DNA of 64,000 nt, taken from positions 20,168,797-20,232,796 of the forward strand of contig NC_135566.1 of assembly GCF_964340395.1 (NCBI RefSeq). Direction: 5' to 3'. The position numbers were made by a program, and so were the translations under genes. Shown here in pieces: positions 1 to 10,969 of this stretch (positions within the stretch are counted from its first letter, which is position 1; each line of letters starts with the position of its first letter). The notes under the pieces were generated by a model that saw only the letters and a list, made by a program, of their open reading frames with translations, searched no databases and was not told where the DNA came from. The stretch is from Glandiceps talaboti. Its lineage: Eukaryota; Hemichordata; Enteropneusta; Spengelidae.

Positions 1-545
1 CAGACACAAACTAAAACTATTATATCGTTGTTCGATGTGGTACGTAGATTACACAAGTGGGTGATAGAGACACGCCTTAATTTGTAGTAAGGATATAATA
101 ACTCTGTCAAAAATAGTATAAACACTGGAAGTTCACAAAATGTACACTGTAAGTTCACAAAATGTACACTGTAAGTTCATGGAAGTTTTCATCATAAACG
201 TCACCCTACTGTGAGAAGAAGCAAACCAATAACTTATATCAAAATGTCACTACAATTATTTTAATTTGGTCTATCTTAGATAGCCAACATCTCAGTCTCC
301 GCTGTCATACGTTGTGTTGTTCAGCTTTATTCGGGATTCTCAAATCACTGAGTATTGCAGTCAACCAACACTACAAGTCACGTAGCTATAAAGACTATTT
401 ATCAAAGTCCCCAGGCTGACCCAGCCACAACCGTAGTATAATAGATATACCTCTAAATCACATATCGTTGTGGAGAAATACTCCTACAACGTACACTTAT
501 CTGACGGAGCGAACATAACATAAATCGAAACGACCATGCTTCTGT

Positions 546-578
<33 letters not shown>

Positions 579-717
579 ATATATATGTTATAATTATATA
601 TGTTATATACAGTATATATATTGCCTAACCACGTTATTCAGTTGTAGTGTGGGATAAGTCGATTGTTTAGAAACGAGTTCTGGAAAGGAATGATGTCCAC
701 ACACAACCAAGTACTAT
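1..717. other. Non-coding flank with a CA repeat
   Basis: No coding potential was recognised. It contains a (CA)n microsatellite at 549-576 followed by AT-rich sequence with ATATGTTATA motifs, and a short tandem duplication around 136-180 (the phrase gttcacaaaatgtacactgtaa occurs twice, broken here only by text: gttcacaaaatg then tacactgtaa). It ends at the 5' end of the first LTR element. Confidence 0.6.
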
Positions 718-808
718 TGTTACGATCCAAAATATCGTATTTCGGAATTATGGGAATAAATTCTACTTTTCGGCATTGTAGGCCGCCATAGGTCAGATAT
801 AGACTGGC

Positions 809-1987
809 GGTGCAGTTTTTAATAGGGAACGACAGGCAGTATTAGATCGTTGTGAACCCAGCATACTTATTTATACCAATGTTTCGGCCCAAGCTCTTAT
901 GTTACAAAATTCCCGGGTCCTTATTCAGGGGGATACTTTGCGTTGGTTTATTTCATGTGACAAAGGGATTCAACAGGTGGCTAAATGTAAGTTTTGCATA
1001 TTGCATATTCCTTGTGGGTGCGTTTTAATGTCCACTTATTATTATTTTGAGTCGTTAGATGCTAATTGCCAGCCTAATAAGACAATTACTTATGAACATA
1101 TTTTAAATGTTCCTGTTTTATCTACGTTGTATAACAAGGAATTTGACACGTCGCTGTTTGACTATACTTTCAATGACACACTAACTATGCAACTACCTCA
1201 AGTTAAGTTGTTCACGGAAAGTTGGAATAAGTCTTTGTTCAGGGATAATAGATTAAAATTGGAATTGAATAGGGTTTCACAGGTATTGAGAAACCATTCC
1301 GATATATACTTAACTCCCATGGATGAATTTAGTAATTATGTGGATAGTACCTTTAGTTAAGGGTGATTCTTGGTTTGATTGGTTCGATATTCCAGGATAT
1401 GTTAGTGTCATCTTCAACGTTATAACCATTTCAGCTGTGATATACTTATTTCTTAGGGTTAGACAGCTTTCTATAACTCTTGCGATTTTGAGTACCAGAC
1501 ATATACGTGCACACAATATACCGTGGGATTCAGTTGGCTCCGTGTTGACGACAGAATCCGGCACTGTTGTTGACGGCGGAACCAGCGATATCCTACTTAA
1601 TGCTATTGCGGTAGTTGGACTGGGACTGATTGTCGTATTGTGTTATAAGTGTAGCTTTAAATGTTTTAGATTTTGGAAGAAATGTTTTTGTCCAGTTAAG
1701 TTACCTTTAGACGCGAAACTTTTATTCTTAACTAATTCTAAAGGGTGTCAAACTGACTTTGGTAAACATGCTGATAGCGATTGTTTGGATATGCGCGAAA
1801 TTATAGTATAGAGCCGCTCAGCGAAGATAGTTTGCTTGCGGTGAATACAAATAGCAGCGTAGTGGTAGCCGATGTTCATTCAGACATCCCTAACACTCCT
1901 CTTATTCACCCTACTAGCATTACTGCCACCCCTGTAAGAGATAGTGCCTCCCCTGGGAAAGATACTGCCTCTTGGTCATTATTTTAG
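809..1987 (+). pseudogene. Envelope-like third ORF of LTR element, copy 1 (broken)
   Basis: The reading frame is open from the deletion joint at 809 and is broken by a 1-bp insertion near 1351-1355 (relative to copy 2) and again near 1806. Fragments occupy 809-1360, 1323-1811 and 1781-1987 in changing frames. Visible features are several N-x-S/T sites, a short Cys-rich stretch (CKFC, then PCGC), two hydrophobic segments (near 1396-1455 and 1588-1650) and a Cys/Lys-rich segment straight after the second one, like a membrane glycoprotein with a cytoplasmic tail. Position after pol and before the 3' LTR matches the env slot of retrovirus-like Ty3/gypsy elements. The envelope assignment is inference from position and topology; no family motif was recognised. 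The breaks make this copy non-functional as read. Confidence 0.55.
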
Positions 1988-2699
1988 GTATTGCTTCGTT
2001 GACATTAAATTTTGGATTTATTTTGGATATTGACTACGATTTTTGACTACGGACTTGACTTGCATTCTAATTGCAGGAATGCTATATTTTACTATACCTT
2101 TTGTAGGACATTCAGTTGCATATATGATTTACAATTATTTTCATCTAATGTGTATTTACTTTTGTTTTACGAGTATTGAATGAATTCTTTTAAGACGAAC
2201 ATTTAGACTTTTATCATGTTTCACGACTTATGCTGTAGTCTGTTAGGATTTTTTGAGTTCGTGACATTTTGTTTTCTTGAGATTTTTGTCATATATATTT
2301 ACAGGACTGATCACTACTGTCAATTACTGTATTCCATAATCAATATTTATATTGGACTACATCAAGTGCTATGTTTACTTTCATGTTTATTCAAGATATA
2401 TATCAACGTTACTATGCTATTTTAATCACTTATTTGATTTCATAATTGGTTTACATTGTAATTTATTCTATGTATACATGTATTTATCTCATATATATTT
2501 ATATACTCTGTATTTAACATTCCTTGAGACGTTTTTACCTGATTACCAATTACATAATGTATCTATGCAACGGTGTTACTTAGTTGTTATATAAAGAAAA
2601 ACACAAAAAACAATTTATAAGAAAGTTTTGGCTATGCCACTCGTCATGTTTCTCTAGTTCTCAAGTCGCGGGTCGCTCCTTTAGGAAAACGGGGGGTGG

Positions 2700-3124
2700 T
2701 GTTACGATCCAAAATATCGTATTTCGGAATTATGGGAATAAATTCTACTTTTCGGCATTGTAGGCCATAGGTCAGATATAGACTGGCGATGACGAATCTG
2801 GGCAAACATGATGTATCTGAAATTCACATGATTGGTTAGAGAAAAGTATATAATAACTTTTATGATGGCGTGATCTTATGGCGTGATTTTCTATATTTAG
2901 TTGTTGTGAAAATTCCATTGTATTGGAAGTATACTTAAAGATGAGAATTAAACATCCAGAAGCACTCGAATAGGTGATTCTGGCAAGCCGAAATATCTTC
3001 TCAGTCGTGACTAATTCCCGACTTGGACCTGAATGATCCCGTACGAGAGTATGAGAGTGTGAGTGCTAGAGTGTAACGTCTGATCTATCCATACTTATAC
3101 CGTTCAACTCTACGACTCGCATCA
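2700..3124 (+). repeat. 3' LTR of copy 1
   Basis: About 425 bp, starting TGTTACGATCC and ending in CA, after a purine tract. It matches the copy-2 LTRs along its length with scattered substitutions and small indels (for example it lacks the gggagaggagctcacg segment found in copy 2). Confidence 0.85.
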
Positions 3125-4305
3125 CTATAAGAACAGCTACTCGTACTTTATTGACATCTAACAAAACTCCTACAGATCACACAGAAATGAGGGTTTATAT
3201 AGGTTTTACTACATTCCATACATATTGGCGCGAATTTGGTATTGACCTTCATATGATTGGTCAATTATGAAGAGATAGGATTGGTTAGTAAGGATTGTTT
3301 GAACTTGAGATTATCTAATTTGATATAACTTGATGGTTATGAAGATTGCAGTCAGGATCCTAAATTTGACTCAAGCTCAGTGTATATTTCATTCCTGATA
3401 TGTAGTATACACTGTTCATTGTCAGCTGCAAAATCTTTCACTGACAGGCTTACAAGAAATATGCCCTTCGCAAGATCAGAAATACCGTACAAGTTTTAGA
3501 TAACATATAATACTTATATATAATCTCCCGGTCGCGGAATTCCGAAAGAGTGCTACGTCATCGAGGACGAATGATTCCCCTCAGGTCGGCGGTATCGGCG
3601 TGGATGGATACAGACATAGGGGAATCATGAGTCCGAGATGACGTCGCACGGATGAGAAATACCTGGAGATTATTTATTTATTATGTATATAGACCCACTA
3701 TTTTTTTTCTATTATAATGACAATTTTAAACTAAAATATTCTCAAACTTACGCTGAACGCGCATTAATTTTATGAAGTGATGGGGCTACAGCGCTCATGC
3801 TCATCTGTTATGTTCATTCAGTTTTCAGAATGTAGTTGCTAATTGCGACAGCTGCCCTCGCTATATATAACGTATATGTTGAGATCAGTAAAATTACACC
3901 ACGGACTTTCAGGTAGGGAATAGTTTGCCAACGACGAGACGTTCGTCAAGAGCAGTGATTAATTCTTTGACAAAATATAGACACTTTCATCGGAAAAAAT
4001 GAGACATCGAGAGACTGACTAATGAATGGATGCCTACTACATACTACACCGGTTATGAATACAACTCGGCTGAGAGTCATACGCTAAAAACATCAACACT
4101 GCCAAGTTAAAATATCGAAGACTTTGTTAAATTTTCCATTGTCAAAAGACGTTAAAAATTCTGTCAATAGTTGAATTTAAGGACAACGATTTCACTGCGT
4201 TGCGCAACTATCACAACTGGAGTTTTTACGATGTTGATGTTGATAATACTTGCAACATGGCTGCACATTGAGTATATTTACGAAACTCGGCACATCCATT
4301 ACTGC
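3125..4305. other. Non-coding spacer
   Basis: No exon-like or TE-coding sequence was recognised. The one structured piece is the hairpin at 3550-3649, listed separately. Confidence 0.5.
3550..3649 (+). other. Imperfect 32-nt hairpin with tandem G-A mismatches
   Basis: Arms at 3550-3581 and 3618-3649 pair over 32 positions with five mismatches around a 36-nt loop. On the plus strand four of the five mismatches form two tandem GA/GA pairs that bracket the 4-bp stem GGAC/GTCC. This resembles the purine-rich base of hammerhead stem II, but the invariant CUGAUGA is not present, so no ribozyme is claimed. Confidence 0.5.
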
Positions 4306-4308
4306 TTA

Positions 4309-6844
4309 GGGAACCGTCATTATTTATGGCCGGGGGGGGGGGGGGTCGGAGGAATTTGGGGGGGGGGGGGTCACTTAAAAATTGGAGATGGCCAGGGGGG
4401 GGGGCTACTCAAAAATGAGAGAGAAAGGTAGGGGGGGGGGCTACTCAAAAATTTGTTCACAAAACTTCTGTACACGAAAATGGTGAGTAAACTGTAACAC
4501 CAAATACAATTTTATTGTCAAAATTTCTGATAAATGAAAAATATGGTATAGAAAATACACAAATTGTCAAAATTTCTGATTATTGAAAATTATATTCCAG
4601 TGAATTTTGTGACGTCATCCCTCAACATTATTTCTGATAATGTACACTATTATTGCAGATGACATACATCGGCACCAAAACCCTGTGTAAATTTAATTCA
4701 ATTTTACTTTTCACCATCTGCAAATTCACTGGTATTGGCAAAACTGTAAAATAATAACAATAATGCACGCCCTGCCAATCCATAATGGACTCAAGCAAAC
4801 TTTGCACTCCGTAATGTACTTGGCTGTCGCCTCGCACAATTATGTCATGCAAAGGTTGCTTTTGCCCAGTATCGGCTGGCAGGGTGTGCATTATTGTCTA
4901 AATATATAGAAAATGCAATCCCTGAATCACAGTTTTGTAGGATGTCATCTGGCCTGATAGAATTGTTGCAGTACATGTACTGGCATAAGATCTCACAGAA
5001 ATGAGAAAACACTGCTATTGCGGATTCCCTTAACCCTTTCTGTACTGGAGAAGAATATGAAACAATACGGATAATCGATTTGTAAATGTAGTAATACTAC
5101 ATCATCAGGAAGTAATATTTCTCAATCTAAAATCAAGTTGATATATGGAAAAAAAACTTGCAGACTAACAAGAAATTTTGCCTTAAAAAATGGCGGGAGA
5201 GTTTTTAGTACTGAAAGGGTTAATAGCCGACAGATTAAATTAAGTACCAAGTGATAGACAACTTTGTTTGCTGTGTATAAGAGTCTAGTTGCTAATATTA
5301 GTATTATGACAAGACCATGGTAACTGTGGTATACATGTACAGGGTACATGGTTTAAAATTGTTATAAGGCTCAAAAACAAAGCACAAGACAGTGTCAGTG
5401 TTTTACAAGGAGTAAAATAAAGGGAGACATGTCTGAAACTCGTGTGTAAGATACAATAATGAGTAATGGCATGAAATGGCATGAGACAGCTATAGGAAAT
5501 TTAACCATATGTTTATAGCTGTTACCATACTGGGAAGCAGTTGATATTGAATCAGTTTCTGAAAGATTTGCCTTTTTAAATACCTTGAAAAAATGGATGA
5601 GGCAATACAGCACACTTATGCTAAACAAGTGTTTGTCTACACTGTTTAAGTGAAACTAGTTAACTGCATCAAAACATATGCAGTTGACTGAATTGGAGTA
5701 CCAAGATTGCCAGCTCAAATACTATAGTGTATCTAAAATGTTAATCCCTGTCTGTTTTTGAAATCTCCTGAGTGTACTGTAAAAACAATACATCCCAGCT
5801 TTCCATTTTTTTAAATCATTCACTTTAAACTTCTGTAAATACCTCTTTACCATATTTCTTTTTATATATGAACACAACATCTGAATATAAATTATGAGAA
5901 ATACATAAATGTAACTTTTATAAATAACAAGTGATAAATATAACATTTTAAGCATATATTTCCCTGAATGGAAAACTTTCACAACTGAGAGTCAAAGATC
6001 ATCATCTAAGTAAAAAAGGAAAGAAAGATGATAAAATCAAAGCAATCATGGCAGACTGTCTCAGGAAATCAAATGTGGATACCTCAATGTTAAAAAAAGC
6101 TACTTTATCAACTGAAAGTGAAACAGATGACAATAGTGATGATGATGATGTTGTGATCCATGAACTTGATGGTACATGTAGTGACAGTGAACATGAACAA
6201 ATTTAAAGTAACATTGTGAGTCAAATCTCAACAGAGTCAGTGGTTGTAACAAGAAGTGGTAGGAGGGCTGGTTCCTGGTTGAATGCTTTCAATAAGTACA
6301 CATGACACTTTAAAATTAATGGCCACCATGTCACCATTTTGTAAGTAACTCAGTATCTCAATACATATTTTGCAGTAACTAACCAAGTGCACATCTCCTC
6401 AATATCTTGTTATCACCACATGTATAGTACAAGTGATGAATGCCTGTAGTTCATATACCACACATGTATACAATATGATTACCTTCATGAGGTGATTTAG
6501 TGTCATTTGAATTTGACTTACTTTTAACATATGTATGAATCTTGACCTTGATCTCTCTTTTTTATTTTTTATCAGTTCATCAGTTCAGATCACTAAAATT
6601 TAGAACCTTTGATAAATTCACATTTTCTGGTAATGGTATGCAATGATATACAAGTGTATATATACTTCATGTATAAATGATATGGGGACATGGGGGGGGG
6701 GGGGGTCATCCAAATTTCTGATGTTAGGGAGGGGGGGGGGTCATTGATTTTTTTGAGGAAGATTGGGGGGGGGCACTCGAATTTCCATATTTTACAGAAC
6801 AATTCCTCCGACCCCCCCCCAGGCCATAAATAATGACGGCTCCC
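4309..6844. mobile_element. Degenerate DNA transposon with poly-G terminal inverted repeats
   Basis: The left end GGGAACCGTCATTATTTA at 4309 is repeated in inverted form at the right end (about 6820-6844), each followed inward by GGCC, a run of 9-13 G and tcggaggaatt. TTA flanks the element on both sides (4306-4308 and 6845-6847), a 3-bp duplication of the kind made by PIF/Harbinger elements. Further poly-G blocks spaced by short A/T phrases lie just inside each end. Internal sequence has a coding-like remnant (separate entry). Superfamily assignment is tentative because no catalytic motif is readable. Confidence 0.6.
5988..6305 (+). pseudogene. Transposase-like C-terminal remnant
   Basis: Two short reading frames inside the poly-G element look like real protein decay. 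The first (to about 6205) has Lys-rich helices (KKGKKDDKIKAIMADCL) followed by an acidic, Asp/Ser-rich tail and a stop. The second (about 6240-6305) reads VVTRSGRRAGSWLNAFNK and a stop. A tail of the same kind (WRSGRIASSF) occurs near 63834-63895 beside another poly-C/G tract, which suggests both are C-termini of one transposon family. Function is inferred only from location in the TIR element. Confidence 0.4.
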
Positions 6845-6848
6845 TTAG

Positions 6849-7224
6849 CATATAGTATTCGTAGTGACTAGAGGCTATCTGTGACTTCAAATCTCAAAAT
6901 CTCTGAGAAGACAGATTCTGTAGTCACGGATAGCTTCTTATTACAATACTATTCACTGTTGTAAGATTTTCGTTGGTGTTTGTATCAAAATGCATCTACA
7001 ATAGTTTGGGTAAACGACTCAATATTTTGACACTGGTCATAATATGCAACCAACAGAGTAGAGCTCTATTCAGAGACTACACGTGTAAAGAACTCTAATC
7101 TTTAACTGTTCAAACATTGAATACCCATTGTTCAAATGTCTGTGGACTCGAATAATGGCATGCTGTTTCGGAAACTGACCAGTTCGTTTTTCCATGGTTT
7201 TGCATCAGCTTTCATCTCATATAC
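6849..7224. other. Non-coding spacer
   Basis: No coding or structured element recognised. Confidence 0.4.
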
Positions 7225-7445
7225 CTGGTACGTATAGTATCCCAGGCAGACTGTCAACATGATTTCTTTAGACCGAGTTTACATGCATGGTCAGGTATAG
7301 TGCAAAAAAAACTAGGATAAACTCACCCCTCACTCATCAAATCCAACGTGTTGTTACGATGTCATGAAAAAGTTCAAAGGTTAATCGCGTGTTGCAACAT
7401 AATCCACGTTTACCCACAGCATGCACAGCCCAAACACGCATCACG
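7225..7445. repeat. Dispersed repeat R, copy 1
   Basis: Starts near tagtatcccaggcagactg and includes tttagaccgagtttacatg and taaactcacccctcactc. The same sequence recurs in the same orientation at 25883-26062 with a few indels. No coding potential or termini were recognised. Confidence 0.75.
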
Positions 7446-7887
7446 CGAGACTAATAGACTAATAGAAAGACACCAAAGTTGTTAGGAGTGGACCATTTGA
7501 TATCCTGGGGGGGGGGGGCTTGGAAGATTTCGGGGGAAAAAAGATGCCAAATGGAGTTGCTTGAAAAAAAAATCCGGATATGAGTGGGTGATGAAAAAAA
7601 AGATGGACGACTGCTAACAGAAAAAAAATGTCTTGGCAGGGAAATGATGCACAGATTCGAGTATACTGTTCAACCTGCTCGTACCTCTCCAACCAAGACA
7701 CTTATCAAATCATGACAAACATTTTCAAACACATGTCAGGGACCGGTCAGTTTCGTTAGCCTGTGGTACATATATATTTGTTCTTGTCTCTGTTTCTTTC
7801 ATAAATTGTTTAAATATTACTTCCTGTAAGGGTTCAAACATAACTATACATAAAATTATACATATAATACATGCATTACCTAGCTGG

Positions 7888-8317
7888 TGTTACGATCCAA
7901 AATATCGTATTTCGGAATTATGGGAATAAATTCTACTTTTCGGCATTGTAGGCCATAGGTCAGAAATAGACGAATCTGGGCAAACATGATGTAACTGAAA
8001 TTCCCATGATTGGTTAGAGAAAAGTGCGTAATAACTTTTATGATGGCATGATCTTGCTATTTATATAGTCGTTGTGTAAATTCCATTGTATTCGAAGTAT
8101 ACTTAAGATGAGAATAAAACATCCAGAATCGGGAGAGGAGCTCACGAGAGACGAGCTCTCGGTTAGGTGATTCTGGCAAGCCGAAATATCTTCTCAGTCG
8201 TGACTAATTCCCGACTTGGACCTGAACGATCCCGTACGAGAGCATGAGAGTGTGAGTGCTAGAGTGTAACGTCTGAACTATCCATACTTATACCGTTCAA
8301 CTCTACGACACCCAACA
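7888..8317 (+). repeat. 5' LTR of copy 2
   Basis: A 430-bp LTR with TGTT...AACA termini. It contains a likely promoter/R region, but no TATA or polyadenylation site could be assigned with certainty (aataaaa occurs near 8113). Confidence 0.85.
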
Positions 8318-8504
8318 CTCTCATGCTCTCGTACGGGATCGTTCAGGTCCAAGTCGGGAATTAGTCACGACTGAGAAGATATTTCGGCTTGCCAGAATCA
8401 CCTAACCGAGAGCTCGTCTCTCGTGAGCTCCTCTCCCGATTCTGGATGTTTTATTCTCATCTTAAGTATACTTCGAATACAATGGAATTTACACAACGAC
8501 TATA
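8064..8504. repeat. 190-bp perfect palindrome made of LTR sequence
   Basis: Positions 8064-8253 of the 5' LTR recur as an exact reverse complement at 8315-8504, with a 61-bp spacer. The inverted arm begins at the LTR end and stops where the integrase reading frame starts (8505). No mismatch was seen by eye. Confidence 0.85.
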
Positions 8505-9212
8505 CACGAATTCACAATAGGGGATATAGTTTATTTATATAACCCAGCAGTGAAACCAGGGAGAGCTAGAAAGTTTCACAAATATTATAGGGGTCCATAT
8601 CGAATTGCTGATTTCATACCGCCACTCAATTATCGATTGCGTTACGTTCATTCAGGAAAGTTATATCCTAAATTAGTACACCATAACAGACTAAAGAAGG
8701 GTTCGCTCCGATCTACGTCCTTAGAAGGTAGTACCCCGGATGTCGATCTCGGTGACACAGACACAGACACGGACACGGAATCACCACAAAATTCGGGTGG
8801 TTTCGTTCCCCCTCGCCGTTCGCAGGCGCTCACGTCACCATCAACAGAAACTTATAGCACAGAAAGTCGAAATAGCGACTCAGCTTCTGTAAGCGCTTCG
8901 ATTCGGAACTCGAACGATAATCGATATAGATATCGACGTAGGCGAAATAAGCCGTCTTCACGAGTACCTATTGAATATGACAGTGATAGTTTAGCAGGAG
9001 AAAACGAGCCTGCTGGGGACGATACCTATTATCGCATTGATAAGATTTTACACGGACGCCAAAAAAACGGTATTTTGGAGTATTTAGTGAAATGGGAGGG
9101 GTATCCAAGTTCAGACAATTCGTGGATACCGGAATCTTATTTGAACGATGAAGCGATTAAATCTTTACGCGATAATCCGGTTGTAATTACAGGCAAACGA
9201 CGCTCTACTTAA
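8505..9212 (+). CDS. Integrase C-terminal region with chromodomain (5'-truncated pol)
   Basis: The frame is open from the palindrome junction and ends at 9212. The N-terminal part has the GPY/F-type integrase end (FTIGDIVYLYNPAVKPG, then KYYRGPYRI and HHNRLKK). A Ser/Asp/Thr-rich linker with an acidic DTDTDTES run follows. A chromodomain occupies roughly the last 65 residues: YYRIDKILHGRQKNG, then EYLVKWEGYPSSDNSWIP, with the aromatic residues Y, W and W that form a methyl-lysine cage in the family. Chromodomains of Ty3/gypsy integrases are known to steer insertion to modified chromatin. The catalytic core is missing, so this fragment cannot integrate DNA. Three runs of silent-looking changes were not found; only one copy of this segment exists in the window. 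Confidence 0.85.
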   Translation, partial: HEFTIGDIVYLYNPAVKPGRARKFHKYYRGPYRIADFIPPLNYRLRYVHSGKLYPKLVHHNRLKKGSLRSTSLEGSTPDVDLGDTDTDTDTESPQNSGGFVPPRRSQALTSPSTETYSTESRNSDSASVSASIRNSNDNRYRYRRRRNKPSSRVPIEYDSDSLAGENEPAGDDTYYRIDKILHGRQKNGILEYLVKWEGYPSSDNSWIPESYLNDEAIKSLRDNPVVITGKRRST

Positions 9213-9312
9213 TAGTTCGCACGACTTCAGAACGGGTTCACTTATTTTAAGTTAGTTTAAGGGATTACTATTTGTTTTCACCAAGCCTTACATAAGTCGC
9301 TCGCACATTTTA

Positions 9313-10258
9313 ATGTCCACTTATTATTATTTTGAGTCATTAGATGCTAATTGCCAGCCTAATGAGACGATTACTTATGAACATATTTTGAATGTTCCTG
9401 TTTTATCTACGTTGTATAACAAGGAATTTGACACGGCACTGTTTGACTATACTTTCAATGACACTCTAACTATGCAGCTACCTCAAGTTAAGTTGTTCAC
9501 AGAAAGTTGGAATAAGTCTTTGTTCAGGGATAATAGATTAAAATTGGATTTGAATAGGGTTTCACAGGTATTGAGAAACCATTCCGATATATACTTAACT
9601 CCCATGGATGAATTTAGTAATTATGTGGATAGTACCTTAGTTAAGGGTGATTCTTGGTTTGATTGGTTCGATATACCAGGATATGTAGGTGTCATCTTCA
9701 ACGTTATAACCATTTCAGCTGTGATATACTTATTTTTTTAGGGTTAGACAGCTTTCTATAACTCTTGCGATTTTGAGTGCCAGTCCTATACGTGCACAAA
9801 ATATACCGTGGGATTCAGTTGGCTCCGTGTTGACGACAGAAGCCGGCACTGTTGTTAGCGGCGGAACCAGCGAAATCCTACTTAATGCTATTGCGGTAGT
9901 TGGACTGGGACTGATTGTCGTATTGTGTTATAAGTGTAGCTTTAAATGTTTTAGATTTTGGAAGAAATGTTTTTGTCCAGTTAAAGTACCTATAGACGCA
10001 AAACTTTTGTTCTTGACTAATTCTAAGGGGTGTCAAACTGACTTTGGTACACAGGCTGATAGCGATTGTTTAGATATGCGCGAAATTATTATAGAGCCGC
10101 TCTGCGAAGATAGTTTGCTTGCTATGAATACAAGTAGCAGCGTGGTGGTAGCCGATGTTCATTCAGACATCCCCGACACGCCCCTTATTCGCCCTGCTAT
10201 TGTTGGTAGTGTTGCGGCCTCCCCTGAAGACGATACTCCCTCATGGTCATTATTTTAG
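9313..10258 (+). pseudogene. Envelope-like third ORF of LTR element, copy 2 (frameshifted)
   Basis: Homologous to the copy-1 ORF from its internal Met onward. It reads from 9313 through the first hydrophobic segment, then breaks at a T-run (about 9731-9738, one T more than copy 1) and resumes at 9773-10258. It has the same N-x-S/T sites, two hydrophobic segments and a Cys/Lys-rich post-membrane stretch. The region upstream of the shared Met differs from copy 1: here pol's stop is followed by about 100 bp of spacer, whereas copy 1 has further envelope-like coding sequence, so the 5' part is missing here. It stays open where copy 1 is broken (1351), so the two breaks are independent. Confidence 0.55.
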
Positions 10259-10969
10259 GTCTTGCTTCGCTGACATTGAATTTTGGATTTCATTTTGGAT
10301 ATGGACTACGATTTTGACTACGATTTTTGACTACGGACTTGCATTCTAATTGCAGGAATGCTATATGTTACTATACTTTTGTAGAACATTCCGTTGCATT
10401 TATGATTTACAATTATTTTAATTTGATTGTGTATTTACTTTTATTTTACGGATATTGGATGCATGATTTTGAGACGAACATTTAGACTTTTATCATGTTT
10501 CACGTCTTATCGCTGTCATCTGTTGGATTTTTGTGTTCGTGACATTTTGTTCTCTTGATATTTTATATATATATTTACAGGACTGATCGCTACTGTCAAT
10601 TACGGTATTCCATAATCAATATTTATATTAGACTACTTCAAGTGCTATGTTTACTTTCATGTTTATTCAAGATATATATCAACATTACAGTGCTATTTTT
10701 AATCGCTTATTTGATTTCATAATTGGCTTACATTGTAATTTATTCTATGTATACATGTATTTATCTCATATATATTTATATACTCTGTATTTAACATTCC
10801 TTGAGACGATTTTACCTGATTACATATTGTATCTATGCAACGGTGTTACTTAGTTGTTATAAAAAGAAAAACACAAAAACAAATTTACAAGAAAGTTTTG
10901 GCTATGCCACTCGTCATGTTTCTCCAGTTCTCAAGTCGCGGGTCGCTCCTTTAGGAAAACGGGGGGTGG
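10259..10969 (+). other. 3' untranslated region and polypurine tract of LTR copy 2
   Basis: AT-rich internal sequence collinear with 1988-2699 of copy 1, without a conserved reading frame. It ends in ggaaaacggggggtgg immediately before the LTR, the expected plus-strand primer site. Confidence 0.7.

Larger units (their letters stand above)
718..3124 (+). mobile_element. Ty3/gypsy-type LTR element, copy 1 (internally deleted)
   Basis: The element begins TGTTACGATCC at 718 and ends ATCA at 3124, flanked on both sides by the 4-bp direct repeat CTAT (714-717 and 3125-3128), so it looks like one insertion. The 5' LTR keeps only about 92 bp (718-809); it then jumps into the middle of the envelope-like ORF. 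Gag, protease, RT, RNase H and integrase are missing. The 3' LTR is complete (2700-3124). A purine-rich tract, ggaaaacggggggtgg, lies just before the 3' LTR, as expected for a polypurine tract. The 3' LTR is visibly more diverged from the copy-2 LTRs than those are from each other, so this is an older, non-autonomous copy. Confidence 0.85.

Noticed and set aside
3550-3649. Hammerhead ribozyme or SECIS element
   Set aside because: The invariant CUGAUGA of the hammerhead is absent, and the ATGA in the 5' arm is fully base-paired, unlike a SECIS core.
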